63,542 nucleotides of DNA from CAZJUP01 sp964549275 (lineage in GTDB: Bacteria > Fidelibacterota > Marinisomatia > Marinisomatales > TCS55), in the NCBI GenBank assembly GCA_964549275.1, contig CAZJUP010000014.1, forward strand, positions 1-63,542, in the 5' to 3' direction. The notes under the pieces are model-generated. The model was given only the letters and a program-made list of their open reading frames with translations, did no database searches and had not been told where the DNA came from. The position numbers and the translations under genes were made by a program. Below are positions 7,990 through 16,238 of this stretch, piece by piece (the first letter of the stretch is position 1; each line of letters begins with the position of its first letter).

Positions 7990-10900
7990 TTAGCCGGCTT
8001 TGTTCAATTTTGCCATTACCTCAGGCAGGCTTGCAAGTTTTTCGATAGTCACGGTATACACGCCAAACATTTCTTCTACTTTTCCCCGGAGTATAAATAA
8101 GGTTTCCCAAAGGAAAAGGTCACCATATTTTTTGAAAGCATCCGGAAAAAGGACACATTCATATATATCTGTTTCATCTTCCAAGGTAAGGAATTCCATG
8201 GGATCCCGTTTTTCTACTGTGGCGGTTTCCTTTCGTGTAATATACACGCCGGCGAGATGAATAGTTTCCCCCACATATTTTGGCAGATTAACTGCTTTTC
8301 TTACCCGGGGTTTTAATTGAGATAAATAAGGCTCAAGAGGATGGCTTGAAACGGGGAATCCAAAAGACTCTATTTCCAATATTCGCTTTTCATCATGGGA
8401 TATCCGGCGGTTGAGCACTGCTGACAATGGTGATTTTTTCTCATATAAAGGAAGCACTTCAGCCACCTGCCCAGTTTCAGTGTTTTTATCCATACAGAAA
8501 TGAACCGTTTTATAGGCAATTTCCTGATGCCCGGCCTCCGGCTCCAGAGAGGAAAAACAGCCCGAATTTGCCAAAGCCATGGCATCAGAAAGATTCGGTC
8601 CCACCCTCAAGAAGAAATCCTCCAGAGATAAAAATGGCCCCGCTTTACGTTCATCAAGAATATCGTTTATGGTTTTGTTCTGAAGATGTCGGATGGCCAT
8701 GAATCCCATGCGAATTTTGTCTTTTCTCCCCCGGTAAGCATTTGTGCTTCTGTTAATATCAGGCGGCAGAAGCGTTACGCCGAACCGCCGGGCTTCACTC
8801 AAATAAGCATAGGGGGAATAAAACCCTCCCTGGTTTGAGATAACCGCTGCTAAAAATTCAGCAGGAAAATGGGCTTTGAGATAAGCGCAGGTAAAAGACA
8901 GCATGGCATAAGAAGCAGAATGGGGTTTGCAGAATGAATACCCCACAAAGGATGATATCATATCCCAAACTTCATGAATTAGGGTATCTTTGTACCCTCT
9001 TTTCAGAGCGCCCCGGAAGAATTTTTTCTTCCACCCGGGGATAAGATGCTGCATGGAATCCCGGCTCATAGTTTTTCGGAGAGCGTCTGATTCTGCATAT
9101 CCGAATCCAGCTAAGATTCGCGCTGCCATGGATACCTGTTCTTCGTAAACCATAATACCATAACTTTCATTGAGGAATTTCAAATCAGGGTGCTGCAGAG
9201 CCCAGGGGTTGCCGTGAATGCGTTCCAGCATTATCGTAGTAAAACGGTTGGCCGCAGGCCGGATAATGGAAGAATAAATGACCACATGCTCAAAATCCGC
9301 AGTGCGGGCTTTGGATAAAAGCTGCCGAGTGGCTGGACTTTCGATATAAAAGACTCCCATGGTTTTTCCAGCTTCCATAAGTTCTTTTGTTTTTTTATCG
9401 TCTATGGGCTGGATGCGATGGTAATCTAAATACGGATTTCCAGAGGAATGAATTCCGTAATTCAGGTTCACCTGTTTAAGGGTGTCCCGAACCACCGCCA
9501 GACTGCGATTGCCGAGAATGTCGATTTTCAACAGGCCGGAATCTTCTACCTGGTCCTTTTCCCACTCCACGATTTGAACTCCTTTTGGCGATGTAAGCAC
9601 AGGAACAATTTTTCGAATGTCATGAGGAACGATAACCACACCTCCGGGATGAACAGAAGGGTGTCTAAAAACGCCGACTATTTTTTCACTTTGTTTCAGG
9701 ATACGGATAAGAGACTCATCTAATTCCAAGTTGGCAAACCGGGGGTCTGTTTTTATCCAGCGGACCAAATCCCGTCTGGAGGCGTACCAGCCAATCCGTT
9801 GGGTAACGCTTCTAATTTCTTCATTAGAAAGGCCATATACTTTTGCGGTTTCCCGAATGGCGGATCGGGGTTTTAAAAACACCTGACTCGCTACCATGGC
9901 TGTTCGCCTCTTCCCATATTTTTTGAAAATATAGTTCAAAATATTATCCCGCTCATCCCAGGGAAAGTCCACATCAATGTCGGGCATGTTTTCACGTTCC
10001 GGATGGATAAACCTTTCAAACTGGAGATGATATTTTAGGGGATCCACCTGGGTAATAAAGAGGCAGTAGCTTACAATTGATGCAGCAGCCGATCCTCGGC
10101 CGATAGTAGCTTTTGTCTGGTTTACAATATCCTGGACCACAAGAAAATAGGGGGCAAATCCTTTTTGGTTAATGAGGTTTAGTTCGTAATCGATTCTGTT
10201 TTTAACAGCGGCGCTTAATTCCGGATAACGTTTGTGGGCACCGGCCATAACTTTTTCCCGCAGATGCCGTGCCGCTCTACGGGTACTCTTTAAAGATAAA
10301 TGAGGGAATATGGTATTAGTAAATGTCCAGTCTGTTTTACACCGCTCCGCCAGATAAAGGCTGTTATTTATCGCCTCCAGACTGTTGGGAAAGAGTCGAA
10401 TCATATCTTTTTCAGCTCGAAACCAGTGAGATGGGGATTTACAATCATTTTTCGAGAGCTGAGACAGGGTTTTGTTTTGTTCAATGGCCCTTAAAACTTT
10501 GTGGGCTTTGCTGTCTTTGGGTTCCAAAAAATACACATCCCCTGTGGCCACAATTTCCAAGTTGAATTGGCTTGATAAACCCTGTGCTTTTCTCTCCGAA
10601 ACGCCGGGACGCAACTCTACGAAAAGATGGCTGTTGGAAATATGTGCTGCCAAAAGTTCTAAAACAGATTTTTGGTGGGCCAAGACAAAAAGCCCCCCTG
10701 TTTTCCCTTTTAATATTTCAGCGGCGGGAACCGTGTTATTCTCATGAACAGCAGAGACAACCTGGCACAGGTTTTCGTAGCCTGTTTGATTTTCTGCCAA
10801 AAGAATAATGTCATCGGTTTTTGTAATGATATTGGCACCAGCCAGGGGAAAGATTCCGGCGGCACGGGCATGTTGGACAAATCGAATAAATCCCCAAAGT

Positions 10901-11025
10901 CCATTGACTTCTGTCAAAGCCAGATGGCTCATTCCCCTGTGCCGTGCCGCAGTCAAAAGCTCCGGTTGAGATGCAAGTCCCGCCATGGGAGAATAATGAG
11001 AATGAACATTGAGATGGATGAACAT
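7990..11025 (-). CDS. dnaE2: Error-prone DNA polymerase III alpha-type subunit (DnaE2/ImuC)
   Basis: C-family DNA polymerase, 1011 residues, shorter than replicative DnaE (about 1160) and in the DnaE2 range. The catalytic block PDIDVDF gives Asp351 and Asp353, with the third Asp at 502 in LKIDILGN; GRGSAAASIVSY (about 310-320) and HPGGVVIVPHD (about 459-469) are the other polymerase signatures. The N-terminal PHP domain is degenerate: HLNVHSHYS has Asn where one metal His is expected, and motif II reads TEVNG rather than TDHG. A C-terminal OB-fold region is present but there is no tau-binding tail. It is the last gene of the lexA-imuB-dnaE2 cassette, 11 bases after the Y-family gene. A replicative DnaE is expected elsewhere. 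Role: DNA-damage-induced translesion synthesis, inferred from family and context. Confidence 0.93.
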   Translation of the reverse strand: MFIHLNVHSHYSPMAGLASQPELLTAARHRGMSHLALTEVNGLWGFIRFVQHARAAGIFPLAGANIITKTDDIILLAENQTGYENLCQVVSAVHENNTVPAAEILKGKTGGLFVLAHQKSVLELLAAHISNSHLFVELRPGVSERKAQGLSSQFNLEIVATGDVYFLEPKDSKAHKVLRAIEQNKTLSQLSKNDCKSPSHWFRAEKDMIRLFPNSLEAINNSLYLAERCKTDWTFTNTIFPHLSLKSTRRAARHLREKVMAGAHKRYPELSAAVKNRIDYELNLINQKGFAPYFLVVQDIVNQTKATIGRGSAAASIVSYCLFITQVDPLKYHLQFERFIHPERENMPDIDVDFPWDERDNILNYIFKKYGKRRTAMVASQVFLKPRSAIRETAKVYGLSNEEIRSVTQRIGWYASRRDLVRWIKTDPRFANLELDESLIRILKQSEKIVGVFRHPSVHPGGVVIVPHDIRKIVPVLTSPKGVQIVEWEKDQVEDSGLLKIDILGNRSLAVVRDTLKQVNLNYGIHSSGNPYLDYHRIQPIDDKKTKELMEAGKTMGVFYIESPATRQLLSKARTADFEHVVIYSSIIRPAANRFTTIMLERIHGNPWALQHPDLKFLNESYGIMVYEEQVSMAARILAGFGYAESDALRKTMSRDSMQHLIPGWKKKFFRGALKRGYKDTLIHEVWDMISSFVGYSFCKPHSASYAMLSFTCAYLKAHFPAEFLAAVISNQGGFYSPYAYLSEARRFGVTLLPPDINRSTNAYRGRKDKIRMGFMAIRHLQNKTINDILDERKAGPFLSLEDFFLRVGPNLSDAMALANSGCFSSLEPEAGHQEIAYKTVHFCMDKNTETGQVAEVLPLYEKKSPLSAVLNRRISHDEKRILEIESFGFPVSSHPLEPYLSQLKPRVRKAVNLPKYVGETIHLAGVYITRKETATVEKRDPMEFLTLEDETDIYECVLFPDAFKKYGDLFLWETLFILRGKVEEMFGVYTVTIEKLASLPEVMAKLNKAG

Positions 11026-11036
11026 CGTCTATCATA

Positions 11037-12194
11037 TTAGTTTTTAGTTTGGGCCGCCCATCGAATGACATCAAACCCATGCTTCTTTCTTAGGGTATCC
11101 AACGCGTCAGAAATTTGAACATCTTTTGTTTCTGGGGGTGAAAACAATTCCTGCTGACGGGCGATTTTTCTCAAAGAATATGTATCCATGATTATGGAAC
11201 GAATTCGGTTTCGGCGAGTGTTGGCTTTATTAAATAAGGTTTGGGCAGTGCCGATTACCTCAACATCATGGTTTGAGAAAAACTGCCCAAACGTTTTGTG
11301 AGAAAAGCCATCGGTGTAATGGATCTCGAGACGAACCCGTTTTGCAATTTGATGCCGCTGACGCAGTTTAAACGCGGTTTGTTCAGCCAACGTTTTGATG
11401 GCCCCCTGAAGGAGAGCTTCATCGTTTGTATCTTCTTTAAGAACAATTTGCTCCAGAATGTGATTTTTCAAAACAGGCGGTTTTACTCGGGATGTATCCT
11501 CTCCCCGAGCTTCCCGCAGGAGATGTGGCGCGTGTATTCCGAACAGAACCCGACTTTCATTGGGATGGGCTCCAATGGCCTGAATTTCACGAATCTGTTT
11601 TAAAAGAAGAAAATGGATAATTTTAGAAACAGCCGGTTCGTGGGCTGTGGGAATTACAGGCGGTTTCAACGGAGAAAGAAATTGGGCTTCTTCTCCGGGA
11701 ACCACGCAGTAAATATTTTCCGGAACAACAGCTGTGGAAATACGGCTAACCAATTTATTAATGCTGATTCCGATAACTGGGGCCAAACTTATTTTTTCCC
11801 GGATCAATTGGACAATACGGTAGCCGGTTTTCCGATGGTTTCCCAAAAGGCGATCCATCCCTGTCATATCCAAATAAAATTTTCCATACCCGGAGGGTTC
11901 CGCTATGGGGGTAAAGTGATTCAGATAAAGATAGATATAGTTATTCAGGCGGGAATATAGCGTACGGTTGTAAGGTAAAAAACGAGCACTGTGGCTCATT
12001 TTTCGCGCCAAAGAAACTTTCATTCCTTTAAATAAGCCTTCTGCCTGAGCCTCTTTAGATAGAGCCATAATGGTGCCGTTTTGATGGTGAGAAGTGATGA
12101 TGGCCACCGGCCGCGTTCGGAGAGAGGAGTCCAACGTTCGTTCTGCCTGGAGTTCAAAGTCTTTCAGGCGAAGGTGAAAGACCGACGAATTCAC
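11037..12194 (-). CDS. imuB: ImuB-like, catalytically inactive Y-family polymerase homologue
   Basis: Y-family (DinB/UmuC) fold, 385 residues, complete through palm, fingers, thumb and little finger. The catalytic carboxylates are missing. At the start, where active enzymes have DMDAFF, it reads RLKDFE, and where they have DEAYLD it reads GKFYLD. This is the hallmark of ImuB, which acts as an adaptor rather than a polymerase. A beta-clamp-binding pentapeptide, QQELF (QxxLF), is at residues 347-351. The start is GTG at 12194, 3 bases after lexA. No imuA is present; ImuA-less cassettes are less usual. Expected partner: the DnaE2 gene directly downstream. Confidence 0.87.
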   Translation of the reverse strand: MNSSVFHLRLKDFELQAERTLDSSLRTRPVAIITSHHQNGTIMALSKEAQAEGLFKGMKVSLARKMSHSARFLPYNRTLYSRLNNYIYLYLNHFTPIAEPSGYGKFYLDMTGMDRLLGNHRKTGYRIVQLIREKISLAPVIGISINKLVSRISTAVVPENIYCVVPGEEAQFLSPLKPPVIPTAHEPAVSKIIHFLLLKQIREIQAIGAHPNESRVLFGIHAPHLLREARGEDTSRVKPPVLKNHILEQIVLKEDTNDEALLQGAIKTLAEQTAFKLRQRHQIAKRVRLEIHYTDGFSHKTFGQFFSNHDVEVIGTAQTLFNKANTRRNRIRSIIMDTYSLRKIARQQELFSPPETKDVQISDALDTLRKKHGFDVIRWAAQTKN

Positions 12195-12197
12195 AAC

Positions 12198-12794
12198 TCA
12201 GTATTCCCGGAAGGAATAGAGGAGTACGCCGTTGATATGAAAATCGTCTGTGGGGTTTACATGAATAATAGGATAATCAGGATTGCGGGGGTGGAGTTCC
12301 ACACGACCGTTTGAAGGATAGTATCGTTTCAGCGTGGCTTCTCCGTTAATAAGAGCCACAATAATTTGACCTGCAGCAGCCTGTGTTTCCCTTCGGACAA
12401 TAATATAATCTCCGTCTTCGATATGATCTCCAATCATGGAATCCCCCTTTACTTTCAAAACAAAATTATCCGGATGAACAAAGGGTGGTGGTACAGATAC
12501 GGACTCTGCATTTTCTAAAGCTTCAATAGGTTCTCCTGCAGCAATGAGTCCAAGAAGTGGCAAACGGGCCGGTGCGGCGTGCTCCTCCCTTAAGGTTAAA
12601 GCCCGCTTGCCATTGGGTCCTTTGGTCCGATTCAGATGTCCGTTGCGGGTAAGGGCATTGACATACCAGTGAACCGTCCCCAGGGATACGAATCCTAATC
12701 CCGCCATAATATCTTTGTAAGATGGCGGCTGGCCTTTATCTGCCGTATAACGGTGGATAAAATTCAAAAATCGCTGTTGTTTTAATGATATCAT
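12198..12794 (-). CDS. lexA: LexA SOS repressor
   Basis: Self-cleaving transcriptional repressor, 198 residues. N-terminal winged helix (residues 1-65), self-cleavage site Ala86-Gly87 in LIAAGEP, catalytic Ser119 in GDSM and Lys156 in ATLKRYY; the Ser and Lys positions equal those of E. coli LexA. It leads a tight operon with the ImuB-like and DnaE2 genes, so the mutagenesis cassette is likely SOS-controlled. The intergenic region upstream holds the palindrome at 12855-12870, a candidate operator. No clear Shine-Dalgarno precedes the ATG. Confidence 0.96.
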   Translation of the reverse strand: MISLKQQRFLNFIHRYTADKGQPPSYKDIMAGLGFVSLGTVHWYVNALTRNGHLNRTKGPNGKRALTLREEHAAPARLPLLGLIAAGEPIEALENAESVSVPPPFVHPDNFVLKVKGDSMIGDHIEDGDYIIVRRETQAAAGQIIVALINGEATLKRYYPSNGRVELHPRNPDYPIIHVNPTDDFHINGVLLYSFREY

Positions 12795-12821
12795 TTTTTT
12801 GATTGAAAAACTGCCGAGTGA

Positions 12822-12837
12822 TTCATGTTCGGTTCAT
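12822..12837. promoter_or_regulatory. TTCAT direct repeat, 11-bp period, upstream of lexA
   Basis: TTCAT occurs at 12822-12826 and again at 12833-12837, one helical turn apart, giving ATTC-N7-GTTC, which resembles the alphaproteobacterial GTTC-N7-GTTC SOS box. It is 28 bp upstream of the lexA start. The first half-site has A instead of G, so this is a weak candidate compared with the palindrome at 12855. Confidence 0.3.
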
Positions 12838-12854
12838 CCTGCGTGGAATGTGAC

Positions 12855-12870
12855 GAAACTCGTAAGTTTC
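12855..12870. promoter_or_regulatory. Candidate LexA operator, perfect 16-bp palindromic site
   Basis: GAAACT-CGTA-AGTTTC is an inverted repeat with 6-bp arms and a 4-bp spacer, 61 bp upstream of the lexA ATG and 80 bp upstream of the divergent secreted protein. It is overlapped by a 9-bp direct repeat, CTCGTAAGT, at 12859-12867 and 12870-12878 (11-bp period). The spacing resembles the Gram-positive GAAC-N4-GTTC box but the bases differ. The location in the lexA promoter region supports an autoregulatory site; binding is inferred. Confidence 0.5.
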
Positions 12871-12949
12871 TCGTAAGTATTTTACAGGTTTTGATCCATT
12901 TAATTCAAGTATTTTTTCATTATTTTCTCCCATGGTTATTCTAAAATGT

Positions 12950-15391
12950 ATGACCAGATATTCACTGTGTATTGTTTCTATGGTTTGTCTTCGGGGACAG
13001 CTTGTGGTAACAGAGGTGATGTATAATTTGGAAGGGACAGATTCTCCCAACGAGTTTGTTGAGGTCTATAATTTGTCTGCTACAGACACAGTCAACCTCT
13101 CCGGTTGGGTTCTTCGGGATAAATTTTCTACAGATACTATTGAAGATGCGGGTAATGGGCGGAAAATTCCTCCGGGAGGGTATGGTTTAATTATGGAAGG
13201 GGATTATTCCTTCTCCAGTGATGGAATTTATGCGGAAAAAATTCCGGATGGGGCTGTTGTTATGAAAGTGGATGATAAGTCCATTGGCAACGGTTTATCA
13301 AATAGTGATTCTCTGTATGTGATCAATACCAGCGGACAGGCTGTGGATTCTTTAAGTTGGGCAGACAGCAAAAAACCGGGGTTTTCTGCTGAAAGGGTAC
13401 GTTATCATCATCCGGGATATTTGACAAACTGGAAAACAAGCCGGGATTCTCTGGGAACACCGGGAACGGTGAACAGTGTCTATCCTTTGGAAACAGATGG
13501 ATATCTGTTACTGGATTCCCTGCATCTTTCTAAGGATAAACTGTTAAAAACAGATTTTACTGTTTTAAGCGGAACGATTATTAATGAAGGTCTGAATTCT
13601 CTTTCTGGTGAAATTGTAATTTCAGAAAACGAGAATACTTTAGCCAGCAAAAATATAGTGCCTCTTTCAGAGCTTGATACAGCATCCTTTTCTATTGATT
13701 TAGGTCCCTTTGCAATATCAGGAGAACACCTTCTAACCGTTTTGCTGCTGGTGGCAGGAGATGAAGACACAACAAACAATATCGGATATGTTCCTTTTTC
13801 TGTACAGTATGACTGGAATACGATTGTTTTGAATGAGTTTATGGCACGTCCCAACAACGATCAGACAGAATTTGTTGAACTCATTTCCAAAGAAACCTTT
13901 TCCATGGAAAACTGGTCCATAAGCGATAACAGTTTAAAAAAGAGACTTCTCCCTTCTCTTTCAGCGGAAAAAAATGACTTTATTGTTGTGGCCCCTGATT
14001 CAGGGATTTCTCCTTTTTTACCGGATGGCTCTCATTTGGTAATCCCGTTGGGAACTTTTCCCACGCTGAATAATAGTGGTGATGCTATTTACCTATACGA
14101 TATGACCGGATTTATTATTGATAGTCTCGTATATGATGCAAACTTTTGGCAGGTGTTTCCGGAAGTCTCCACAGAAAAACTTTGGCCCGAGTTTATATCC
14201 AACAAAAGTGAAAATTGGAAATCGGCTCCGGATTCAGTAATGATGACCCCCGGAGCAGAAAATGCTGTGGTATTATTGCCTGTAGATGGAGTTCTGATTC
14301 AGGATTCGGTAAGGCATGTTCCTCACTTTCCAAAAGAAAATGAATTGGTTACATTAAGGGTTTCACTGGCAAATAATGGTATGTCTGTGTATTCCGGTAC
14401 TATTAAAGTTGAGGAAAACGAAAAAGAATTGGGTTTGTATCCGACGCCGGATATTTTCAGAGGAGATACGGTGTCTATGGTATTGGATATTGGTGGGTTT
14501 ATATCCGGAATGCATCCAATTGAAATTAGTTTAAAAGTAGCAGGGGAAAGTCAAGAGTCAAACAACCATGTTTACGATACTATTCAGGTGAGCTATCCCT
14601 TTGGGACGGTACGCATTAATGAGTTTTTGGCTATACCGGACAGCAACCAAACAGAATTTGTGGAAATTTCAGGGACGGTTTCCATGCCATTTACCGGTTG
14701 GTCTCTTAGTGATAATACAAAAACACGACATCGAATTCCGGATACATATATACAGGCTGACAGCTTAATCGTCATTGCTTCAGATTCTATTTTAATCCAC
14801 CGAGTTCCTGTGTCTTCCCCCCACCTTGTTCCCGAGAATTTCCCCGGACTCAATAATGATCAGGATGCTGTATTTCTTTATGACATGACAGGTTCTGTCA
14901 TTGATTCATTGCTATATTCAGTAAACTGGCCGCTTATGAAAGGGAGATCAACTGAAAAATTTCGGCCTGAATATTTATCAAATGATTCGTCTCGGTGGGG
15001 TTTAGCGGTAAATGTTGATAAGCTTACCCCCGGGAAACAGAACAGTCTCTATTATGAATCTCTATCCAGCGAAGGAACTTTGGCCTTAAGTCCAAATCCA
15101 TTTTCGCCGGATGGAGATGGGCGGGACGATCTCCTCTTTGTAAAATATAAACTACCTTTTGAACAGGGATCGGTGAAAGTCCGTATTTTTGATGTCACGG
15201 GTCGAATGATTGCAGTGCCGTATTGGAACACAGTTATTTCTCAAGAAGGAGCATTGGTCTGGGATGGGAGTCTAACGAACGGTGAACCTGCCCGAATTGG
15301 AATCTATATCATAAAAGTATCGGCCTCAGATTTGTCCTCTAACCGTTCATGGGAACAAATTGATACGATCGTCTTGGCGAAGCCATTATAA
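12950..15391 (+). CDS. Secreted protein with three lamin-tail domains and FlgD/CHU_C-like C-terminus
   Basis: An exported protein of 813 residues from the ATG at 12950 (an ATG at 12932 adds six residues). The N-terminus is signal-peptide-like, ending near CLRGQ. Three lamin-tail-type repeats are visible, each opening with a VxExM/NEF block: VVTEVMYNLEG, VLNEFMARPNN and RINEFLAIPDS, each followed by EFVE and a GWxLxD/SxSD strand. CARDB-like beta domains separate them. The C-terminus contains SPNPFSPDGDGRDD and GIYIIKVSASD, as in FlgD-Ig/CHU_C (type IX sorting-related) domains. Expected at the cell surface or outside; lamin-tail domains often occur in extracellular nucleases, but no nuclease domain is seen. 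It is divergent from lexA, so could share its operator. Confidence 0.85.
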   Translation: MTRYSLCIVSMVCLRGQLVVTEVMYNLEGTDSPNEFVEVYNLSATDTVNLSGWVLRDKFSTDTIEDAGNGRKIPPGGYGLIMEGDYSFSSDGIYAEKIPDGAVVMKVDDKSIGNGLSNSDSLYVINTSGQAVDSLSWADSKKPGFSAERVRYHHPGYLTNWKTSRDSLGTPGTVNSVYPLETDGYLLLDSLHLSKDKLLKTDFTVLSGTIINEGLNSLSGEIVISENENTLASKNIVPLSELDTASFSIDLGPFAISGEHLLTVLLLVAGDEDTTNNIGYVPFSVQYDWNTIVLNEFMARPNNDQTEFVELISKETFSMENWSISDNSLKKRLLPSLSAEKNDFIVVAPDSGISPFLPDGSHLVIPLGTFPTLNNSGDAIYLYDMTGFIIDSLVYDANFWQVFPEVSTEKLWPEFISNKSENWKSAPDSVMMTPGAENAVVLLPVDGVLIQDSVRHVPHFPKENELVTLRVSLANNGMSVYSGTIKVEENEKELGLYPTPDIFRGDTVSMVLDIGGFISGMHPIEISLKVAGESQESNNHVYDTIQVSYPFGTVRINEFLAIPDSNQTEFVEISGTVSMPFTGWSLSDNTKTRHRIPDTYIQADSLIVIASDSILIHRVPVSSPHLVPENFPGLNNDQDAVFLYDMTGSVIDSLLYSVNWPLMKGRSTEKFRPEYLSNDSSRWGLAVNVDKLTPGKQNSLYYESLSSEGTLALSPNPFSPDGDGRDDLLFVKYKLPFEQGSVKVRIFDVTGRMIAVPYWNTVISQEGALVWDGSLTNGEPARIGIYIIKVSASDLSSNRSWEQIDTIVLAKPL

Positions 15392-15419
15392 AAAAAAGAC
15401 CCCAAAAGGGGTCTTTTTT
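15391..15419. terminator. Bidirectional rho-independent terminator
   Basis: Stem GACCCC (15398-15403), loop AAAA, GGGGTC (15408-15413), flanked by an A-tract before and a T-tract after, so it can stop transcripts from both sides. It separates the lamin-tail gene from the convergent barrel gene at 15435. Confidence 0.9.
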
Positions 15420-15434
15420 CTACCATTTTTTTGG

Positions 15435-16100
15435 TTAAAAGACCATACCCAGCCGGATATTAAAACTACCAAATCCGCTGGCATCTTTATAGACATCTTT
15501 CGCTATAGTATATCGGTAAAAGAAATGAGTGTCCAACATGAGCAGTTTAAACTGCAAACCGGCTTGTGCATGAAACCCGGAAGCATCAAGTTTATTTTCC
15601 ACCAGATAATCTTTTAATCCTTCCACGAGTTTGGCCGAATCAGTAGTGGCTCCGAGACTGGTGATAACATCTGCAATCATATCCGGAGATGCGAAAGGAG
15701 TGGTGACATGTTTATTGTAGCCGCCACCGGCATGGAGCTTCGCATTTGCTAAAAAGGGGATTCCAAGCCCAAAGAGCTTTTTCTTTACGGTAAAATAGGT
15801 GGAACCACGGCTCCAGGCAAAGGGCTCAGAAATGCTGAAGCCCCCGGCGGAATAAGATAAATCATAATCCATAGCTGCCGCCTGGAAATCCACTTCCAAG
15901 TCAATGAAAGGGATAGCATCAATAAAGACATATCCGCCAAACCCAAAAGGATTCTCGAGTGCACCTCGTGTGAAGCTGATGGCACCTGCTTCCGTTTCTT
16001 CTGACACAGATACACGATCCAACGGAACATGAAGGCCGAATCCACCAATTGCCCAAACCATATTCATAGAGAGTAGAGTTAATAGAAATATTTTTTTCAT
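15435..16100 (-). CDS. Probable outer membrane beta-barrel protein, unknown
   Basis: A protein of 221 residues from the ATG at 16100, which directly gives a signal peptide (MKKIFLLTLLSMNMVWA); an ATG at 16139 would add 13 residues before it. The mature part alternates polar and aromatic residues in strands rich in Gly, Tyr and Phe and ends in LGMVF, a C-terminal Phe typical of barrels recognised by BamA. I do not recognise a family. It is divergent from the PDZ protein at 16239 and convergent with the lamin-tail gene across a terminator. Confidence 0.78.
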   Translation of the reverse strand: MKKIFLLTLLSMNMVWAIGGFGLHVPLDRVSVSEETEAGAISFTRGALENPFGFGGYVFIDAIPFIDLEVDFQAAAMDYDLSYSAGGFSISEPFAWSRGSTYFTVKKKLFGLGIPFLANAKLHAGGGYNKHVTTPFASPDMIADVITSLGATTDSAKLVEGLKDYLVENKLDASGFHAQAGLQFKLLMLDTHFFYRYTIAKDVYKDASGFGSFNIRLGMVF

Positions 16101-16238
16101 TAGTATAATTCTCCCGTTATTTTGAAAAGCAACTTTCAAATTTAAAAGCCCTCCTGTCTCTTTCCCTATTATTTATTTATTCATGTGTTCTCTGTCACAA
16201 GGAACTTTGGGAAAAAACCATCGTATAGACAAACAATT

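Noticed and set aside
7990..11025. Replicative DnaE1.
   Set aside because: Too short, no tau-binding C-terminus, degenerate PHP and SOS context.
10744..11040. Open frames on the opposite strand of dnaE2.
   Set aside because: They shadow the polymerase reading frame and have no recognisable sequence.
12198..12794. Phage CI-type repressor.
   Set aside because: Residues and length match LexA exactly and no phage genes are present.
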